In this document: piece after piece, positions 57,511-64,000 of the stretch | Position numbering within the stretch: position 1 is the first letter of the stretch | Layout: each line of letters opens with the position of its first letter | Source: Myrica gale | Lineage: Eukaryota; Streptophyta; Magnoliopsida; Fagales; Myricaceae | Direction of reading: 5' to 3' | Assembly: GCA_963930655.1 (NCBI GenBank) | Contig: OZ005600.1 | Location: forward strand, 17,018,501-17,082,500 | Length of the DNA stretch: 64,000 nt | Made by a program: the position numbers and the translations under genes | Notes under the pieces: generated by a model | What the model saw: the letters and a program-made list of their open reading frames with translations, nothing else | Told to the model about the DNA's origin: nothing | The model's database searches: none

Positions 57511-57537
<27 letters not shown>
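57511..57537. repeat. (GA)n microsatellite abutting the PEPC start codon
   Basis: On the minus strand the leader reads (GA)13-14 directly into ATGGCGGC. It therefore lies in the 5' untranslated leader. Confidence 0.9.
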
Positions 57538-57540
<3 letters not shown>

Positions 57541-57858
57541 TACTCTTCTTTCGGCTTTTTATGTTTTGATTTATCAACCACAGAAATTTCGCACTTCACA
57601 GGTAGACTATTTTATTTGTTTTTCGAAAGAAACAGACCCTTGATCTCAAGGAAAACAAACAAACAAAAAGTAACAGAAATTGGGAACGCAAAGTGAAACC
57701 CGTGAGTCTCAGGTGAAGAACAGAGTACCTATGCGGAAAACGGGTTCCCTATGATCTCTGCACGAGAAAGTATAAACAACAGCTATAAACTTTGATCATG
57801 GAAAACGGGGATAGAGATGGCGAGTGTCATGTGACTCCAATGAGAGGGGCCCTTCCCA

Positions 57859-57865
57859 TTTTATA
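57859..57865 (-). promoter_or_regulatory. TATA box of the PEPC gene
   Basis: TATAAAA on the minus strand (in CCGTCTATAAAATGGGAAGG), about 350 bases ahead of the ATG. The expected transcript start is near 57830, giving a leader of about 320 bases that may include an intron. Confidence 0.55.
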
Positions 57866-59050
57866 GACGGAGAGAGATATTTTTTATTTGTTTGTCCATA
57901 AGACGGACAGAGATGAGAGATCAACTTCCCGTCTGTTCTTCACTTCCCCCATAAATTTATAGCTTATGCGTCCTATTACAATTTGACCACTGGAAGTGTC
58001 ACGTGTCCCTTTTTCTATTGATTTTAATAGTGACATGTGAACTTGAAGCCGACATCGCCATGTCTGGGGTTTGTTGTGTTCGGATCGTTATGACAAAATT
58101 GTTGTGTGGTGATTCAGCTCTTCTGGTTTATTATAGGATATTTTGGTCGGTTTAGATTTTTGTTAGCCTTTGGATGATTTCTGAGTTGTTTTTCTCGAAT
58201 TTTAATATATTGATTAGTTGCCTGGCAAAAAATAATAATAGTGACATGAACTTGATCAGTTGCAAAATATAATTATATTGATAGTTTGGACAATATATGG
58301 AGTTTAATAGTTTAAGATATAAATTAAAAAATAAGTGATAGTTAGAACATATAAAAATATAGTTTAAAAAAAAACACACAAAACTAATCTTTAAAAAAAA
58401 GACGGGATCTTTAGCTATATCTAAATAGAACATTAAAATAAGCTTGAAAATTGATGCCTTAAAAGGGGGAAAAAATGGCACGCAGTAATGCCAGGTGCAG
58501 AGGACGTCGGTGTGCAGATAGGAATATGCCTTGTAAAAGAAGTATCTCCAATTGGCAATTTGGAATAGTGTTACTTCCCTTACGCTCTTTAAAGCACGTG
58601 ATATACGACCCTTTCTTTTCTTTTCATTGTGGCTATGCTACCCAGCCGATCATTCCACTATTTCATATTTACTTGGAAAGAAGCAAAAAGGTATGTGATT
58701 TTATATCTTAATTAATTGTTAATGACCAAATAAAATCGTGCACGTGTGGCTACCTACCACACATCAAAATCGAGATCATTTCAGCGCACTCGTGCAAAAT
58801 TAGTATTTGGACTTGTGTTTGTATTATTGTAAAAGGTTAAATTTTGTGCATTTTTACCTTGTTCTGAAACAAAGAAATTATGAGACGGGCAATGTTGATC
58901 TAGTTGAGTTGTATAAAAAAATTATACAAATAGCAAGGGTGAGTAGGCTGCAAGGGAATTTTTTTAAAATATATAAATTAGTAATTAGTGTTATTCTTGT
59001 TGTTGTGTAATTTACTTTCCATTATAATCACTAATAATGTAACAATTTTG
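57866..59050. other. Unassigned AT-rich region upstream of PEPC
   Basis: AT-rich sequence with A-runs near 58360-58400. A 78-codon frame at 58475-58711 begins MARSNARCRGRRC but has no recognised domain, and I do not call it a gene. Confidence 0.4.
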
Positions 59051-59520
59051 GGATGAGTGCAAAGCGTGTATAGAAAAGGATGGAAGATTTTAAGCACAAA
59101 TGCATAGCTGAGTTCAAGTCATGCACTGAGCTTCAAGTCTACAGTGAGGTCTTAGGAAAGAAAGACGAATATGTGCGTCAGTGCGAGGTTTAGGCCGCAC
59201 GGTAATTCCTCGTACTATGTCATCTTCAGCGTCCGTATCAGCTGATCTTACTCACCAGTTACAGCAAGCACGATCAGAGATTGAGGAGATGCAAGCTGCT
59301 AGAGAGAAACTAGGAAGAGTTGGCAGCCAACCAAGCAAAGATAGAGAACATCTTACGAGAGCAGCGGGAGCACCAAGAGATCCAAAAAAAAGGTAGCATC
59401 AGGAGCGCCAAGAGGTCCAAAAATAGCAGTGTCAGAAGGAGCAGAAGTGGATGCAATAACATTTTAGACTAGAGCTGGTGACGCAGCTAGAGGATGAAAT
59501 GAAAAAATTCATGAGCCAAG
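59051..59520 (+). pseudogene. En/Spm (CACTA) transposase-family remnant
   Basis: Reading from 59080, MEDFKHKCIAEFKSCTEL is followed by VYSEVLGKKDEYVR. In a shifted frame the text continues VRGLGRTVIPRT, SSSASVSADLTHQLQQARSE and IEEMQAAREKL. This is the C-terminal pattern of the plant transposase family with EVLGxKxGYVRGLG followed by a coiled coil. At least two frame shifts are present, and no CACTA ends were found next to it. Confidence 0.7.
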
Positions 59521-59618
59521 CTACACCCTTGGTATGCTTACAATATTATTATTTTACTAGTTTAAGTAACTTTTCAGGTATTATTTTAAATATCTCTTTC
59601 TTTGGATATTAAAAATTA

Positions 59619-60392
59619 GGAAAATTAACAACATGGTTACTAGGTTTATACATCGCTGACGATTTAATCACTAGTTTCATTTTTTTTACTTTATGGTCAC
59701 TGAGTTCATACTCGTGTGACGATTGGGTCCAACTGTCCATGTTCCGTCAATCCATTTAACGGGACCCCATGCCACATTACTATTTTAATTCGTCAGCTCC
59801 AACTAATGTGAATCTTCAGTCAAGTCACCTGAAATAATAAAAACTCACCGTTTCAATCAGACAAAACGACACACCGTATGCTGCTCATTCCTCCATGCAC
59901 AATTTTTCATTAAAGGATGGGCTTTTTTCCTTCTCAAATCACGCAGCCAAAAGCAAATTCTTCTTCATGCGTGCATTTTTCCCCTTTTCGCAAACCCTAG
60001 GCCTGAGAGGAGAACGATTCATTGACTTCGATAAGAGGAACCTTCTACTCTGCTTAAAAAATGTCTGAGGGAAGGTGAGATAAAAAGAAGAAAATATAAG
60101 AGAGAGAGAGAGAGTGAGAAACGGGAACTTTAGTAAGGTCCACGGATGCTTTCAGCACTCATTCAATGCTTCACCGAACTCACCACCTCTTTTCCTCCCA
60201 ACTCCACACCTTTACTCGTGTTAAAATGGTGACGTTACATGAAATTCTATTAAATAGATTGACGGAATATAGACGGTAGGACTCAATTGTCACACAAATA
60301 TAGACTCAATGACCATAAATTAAAAAATTGAAACTTAGTGAATAAATAGTCAACGAAGTATAAACTTTTTGATCATATTACCAATTTTTCTA
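59619..60392. mobile_element. Mutator-type MITE
   Basis: Inverted ends of about 150 bp (left GGAAAATTAACAACATGGTT, right end reverse complement GAAAAATTGGTAATATGATC), with shared TTTATGGTCA.TGAGT, TGTGACGATTG-like and TTCCGTCAATC text. Flanks TAAAAATTA (59610-59618) and TAAAAGTTA (60393-60401) are a 9-bp duplication with one mismatch. The centre holds a (GA)n run near 60100 and no gene. Confidence 0.88.
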
Positions 60393-60401
60393 AAAGTTAA
60401 T

Positions 60402-61587
60402 GACTTTTAATTCAGCATAAGTCATCACTTCATTATATATTTAATTGTTTATCATAAATAAATAAAAAATTTATTTGTTTATTAAGAAAAACTCATGATT
60501 CCAACGTCGTAAATGGGTTCCAACGCTCAACAATACTACTGCTCGCTAGATTGCATGGATCCAATCTCCTCGTTAGATATCTTTCGAACACTAACAAACA
60601 GTTTTTCTCTCTACGGTCGAACTGTATAGAACGACTCTATTTGCTACTGTTCAAACACGTGCGGACCGTAAAGAACGAAATGGATAATGAATGTTTGAAC
60701 GGGTAAGAACAGTATCAAACAAAAAAGCCCTGAACCTTTCATTTTAGCTCATATGGAACCATACAGAAACACACCCACCCTTCTGAACTTTACTACGTTG
60801 GTTCGAACAAAATTTTTTTGGATCAAACCGACCATTACGTTGCAAAAAAATTCATTACATCCCGTTTGATATTGTTTGAACGCTAGTTTTGGGAGGGTAC
60901 GCAAAAAGTATGTTTTGGGATGAAATGATTTTTTTTTTTGGAAGGGAGGTATTGGGACACTCATCAAAAACATCTTTGGGAAGGGAGATAATATCTCATG
61001 GTCAAATTATTATTTTTTATTATAATAAAAATAAAATTTTATTATAATTATATATTCACTTTTTCATTAATTTTAATATTCTAAAATTTTAACCACCTTA
61101 AAATTTTAATACTCAAACTTAGCACTTTCGGAAAATAAATCCGAGATTCACTTTGGTTAGTCTGTAAAATTAACTACAAAACAACAACTGGACTGATCAA
61201 AGATACTATTTTACTGGCCAACAATGCAAATTCTTAATTTTTTTTTAATGTTGTAGCAGAGTATAGGGCGTGGCTGCGGCTCCTCCTTTTTTTTTTCTTT
61301 TTTTTTCCTATACGGTAAAGAAGTAAATAGACAAAAGCACGTTAATGTTGCTACATTTTTTTGGAAGAATTCCTACATTTTATGCCTTTTGGTCCTTCAA
61401 AGTAAAATTATATGCAAGTCAAGTCATGACCGCGGGCTCCCAATAACTTATATCTAGCTTCGTCCCTTCCAGTTATCTAACTCCTTTGTCTTCTTATATA
61501 TCTTTTTACCCCTATCTACCTCTCTTTACTATTTTAGACCATACTCATCTATTAAAAAAAAACCAATGTCACAGTAGGAGAAATTTA
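60402..61587. other. Unassigned spacer
   Basis: Low-complexity T and AT runs (60930, 61010-61080, 61285-61310). No gene or element ends identified. Confidence 0.4.
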
Positions 61588-61595
61588 ACTGGGTT

Positions 61596-62420
61596 CAGAG
61601 GCGGAGCCAGGGGTGCAGGTGGGGGGCGACCGCCCCACTGGCTCTAAAACTCCATTGAATTTTTTTTTTTTTGGATTTTAAGAAGTAGGCCTGCCCACAG
61701 GGCTAGTGGGGGCGGGATCAGACCACTTCTAATTTTGGATCTTACATTCCCTGCCCTTTCTCTTCTTGTCAGGGGTGATTGTTTTCGTATGATCCCTTTT
61801 AGAGGCCCCCACAAATTAATGTTATTTCTATATTGGCCTTTGTTGTGTCGCTTTCTAGTTGTTAATGAAATTGTCAATTTTAAATCTGTTATCAGTCTAA
61901 TTTACTCTTTTTGTTTGAGAATAGTGTTAAAACGTTTACATCTCAAACCAAACAGAAGATAGAAAGTTCATTGATCTAAAATTGAAGCATTTGATATAAA
62001 TTATCAACTGTGTGTGTGCCTATGTACATCTATATCTACAATCACATACATGCATTTTGTGCATAGAAATGCTTGCGTCTGCAAACGCTCATGTTCTTGC
62101 AAAATACACTTTGCTGCTGGTATATTTCTTGTTTTTGAGTTTATGATCATAGTAGAGTTTCAGAGTGTCTTTCTTTAGATTCTTGTACACACTGTGATCT
62201 GCTTATTTGATACCAAAGTCTTCATTATATAATATGTGATATCTTGTTGTTTAGATTGACATGAGAAATAGGTTTGGAGACAACCACTAAGAACTTAAAG
62301 ACTTCAGTGCAAATCTTATTCCTTAATTTTCGATATTTTAACTCTTAAGACATTTTGCATTATGTAGGTTTTTTTTTTTCATTTCGCCCCTCCTCAAACT
62401 GTGTCCTGGATCCGCCACTG
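61596..62420. mobile_element. hAT-type non-autonomous element
   Basis: Left end CAGAGGCGGAGCCAGG and right end CCTGGATCCGCCACTG are an inverted pair with two mismatches, a motif common at plant hAT-like ends. Flanks ACTGGGTT (61588-61595) and ACTAGTTT (62421-62428) agree at 6 of 8 positions. The 825-bp interior shows no transposase. Confidence 0.8.
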
Positions 62421-62428
62421 ACTAGTTT

Positions 62429-62995
62429 CAGTATAAACAGCGAAGCCTATATATAGTTCACTACCCTCTCTTAGACTAACCATCATGTCAATCTAACGAC
62501 ACAATGACAGAACCAACAACCTGAATCTAACATCTTCCAACTTAGAGCAGCATACACAGAAACAAATTCCAGTCCAACTTTAATGGCGTAGAAAATTATG
62601 AGTTTCTGGCACACAAAAAAAGAAAAGAAAAAGAAATTGAATGAGTGGAAAGCATACATTAAAAGGTTATTGTATATATTGAAATTGCTTTCGAAGCAAC
62701 AAGCTGGTTTGAGAATTATAGTCCTTGACCAAGAACTCTTGCAGACTTGCAGTAACATATTTACCCAGCACTAAGGGAAAAAGGGTGAAACCAGGGACTG
62801 AATTTAGCCCATTTTGTTGCCAAACTCTCTCTGTATTCGCAGCCGCAGCCCCAAAAGACTGCAAGTTTGCTCTTTCCCAAATATCAGGGAGATGTTCGGT
62901 TTCTCACTATTAAGACACACTATTTCTGACTCCAGAACGCTACAGCAGCAGGCAGATATCATTGCCCAGTCAGCTTCTGCTCCACCGATATGCTG
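62429..62995. other. Unassigned spacer
   Basis: A 65-codon minus-strand frame (62864-62667) is open but has no recognised domain. No gene is called. Confidence 0.4.
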
Positions 62996-64000
62996 ACCTG
63001 TGCCATATTCTTTTATCCATCTATATTTTACTTTTATATATATCCTTTCTCTTCTTTCGTTCTAGAGTATTCTTTCGTTTGTTAGACAGTTAGCTTTTGA
63101 TTCTTTTCTGCGAGTATATATTGTACAGAGCAGGTCGCTCATTTCAATGAATTGAATTTTACGCTCAATCGCACAATCTGCTCTCTGTCTTCTTCTCGTT
63201 TATTTTTCATTTCAAACTCTGATATGGTATCAGAGCCACAATGACTACTGAAGAAGAAACTCCTTCTCTTACACCTCCAATCAAACCTTCCATGGCAGAT
63301 AGTGATAGCCCTTACCGTTTAGAAACCTCAGACAACCCAGGAACTGTTCTTGTAACAGAGCTCCTTACAACCGAGAACCATGATACTTGGTCAAGAGCTA
63401 TACAACGTGCTCTTCGTGCCAAGAGCAAGATTGGGTTCATAGATGGATCTCTACCCTGACCTTCATCTACTGACCCCTTATTCAACAGCTGGGAACGATG
63501 CAATGATATGGTCGTCTCCTGGCTGCAAAACTCGATCAGTATTTCTCTTAGGTCCAGTGTGGCCTTTGTAGATGATGCTCATGAGATTTGGAATGAACTT
63601 CGAGATCGTTTTGCTTAACAAAATGGTCCTCGTATTTATGAATTTAATCCAAGGCGACGACACTGTGAGTATATATTATGGAAAGCTCAAAATAGTATGG
63701 GATGAGCTGGCCATCTATGATCCCCTTTCTCCTTGCAACTGTGGAAACCTGAAATCTCTTTCTGAACGCTACCAGCGGGATTGTGTAATACAATTCCTCA
63801 TGGGTCTTCATGACTCCTACTCCAATATGCGAGACCAAGTTATGATGATTGATCCTTTACCTGCTGTTACTAAAGTGTTTTCTTATGTACAACAGCAGGA
63901 ACGACAACGACAAGTTCTCTCTGGCAATATTGGTTCTGAGAATGTTGCTCTTTTTACTCGACGTACTGGGGGTTTTTCGAAATCCCACAAACAACCTGGA
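62996..64000 (+). mobile_element. Copia element, 5' part, running off the right edge
   Basis: LTR-like sequence with a TATATATCC box near 63040 precedes a primer-binding site, TGGTATCAGAGC at 63225-63236, complementary to initiator tRNA-Met. Gag starts at 63241: NPGTVLVTELLTTENHDTWS, ALRAKSKIGFIDGSLP, then later SLSERYQRDCVIQFLMGL and RDQVMMIDPLP, the copia gag domain. The left limit of the LTR is uncertain. It is a broken fossil with a few breaks in the visible part. Confidence 0.82.

Noticed and set aside
58475-58711. 78-codon frame beginning MARSNARCRGRRC
   Set aside because: No domain, no codon or splice evidence, and no neighbouring exons.
62667-62864. 65-codon minus-strand frame
   Set aside because: Open by chance as far as can be judged; no family match recognised.

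Overview
The window is nuclear DNA of a eudicot plant. The evidence is two intron-bearing plant genes, a 14-3-3 gene remnant, and a dense mix of plant transposable elements (CACTA, Mutator-like, hAT, plant L1-type LINEs, copia and long solo LTRs). The species cannot be fixed from the sequence alone.

Left part (1-16 kb): a minus-strand 14-3-3 gene, now a pseudogene, is cut by a CACTA transposon (204-1834) with a perfect 3-bp target duplication. That CACTA carries three exons, with introns, of a CUL1-type cullin gene. The upstream region of the 14-3-3 gene is then present twice in tandem (about 2560-8040 and 8784-15600). Each copy holds a solo LTR of about 3.8 kb and a gag-like gene on the minus strand, which is whole as an ORF only in the second copy. 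Between the copies lies a DUF4283 (LINE ORF1-type) reading frame that follows the duplicated 14-3-3 promoter and leader.

Middle part (16-43 kb): almost entirely transposons nested in one another. There is a hAT-type MITE made of CCGGACCG-like blocks (16030-16576); a Mutator-like element with ~190-bp inverted ends (19973-26402) holding the C-terminal part of its transposase, into which a Mutator-type MITE and then a solo copia LTR have inserted; a plant L1-type LINE (about 27480-41980) split by a gag-only copia-type element (30563-39588), which itself holds a 3.9-kb solo LTR and a small MITE; and a second hAT-like MITE (42768-43164).

Right part (43.7-57.9 kb): the two intact host genes, convergent and tail to tail. 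On the plus strand is CGL160 (nine coding exons, 338 residues), a thylakoid membrane protein for chloroplast ATP synthase assembly, with a Mutator-like element in its last intron. On the minus strand is a plant-type phosphoenolpyruvate carboxylase (ten exons, 964 residues) with the N-terminal phosphorylation serine, catalytic residues and QNTG end all in place; Ala774 and the malate-sensitivity arginine mark it as a non-C4 housekeeping form.

Right flank (58-64 kb): an En/Spm transposase remnant, a Mutator-type MITE, a hAT-type element, and the 5' part of a copia element running off the right edge. No tRNA, rRNA or CRISPR was seen. The most unusual points are the cullin fragment carried by the CACTA element, the promoter shared by the 14-3-3 and DUF4283 reading frames, and the orphan gag ORF.
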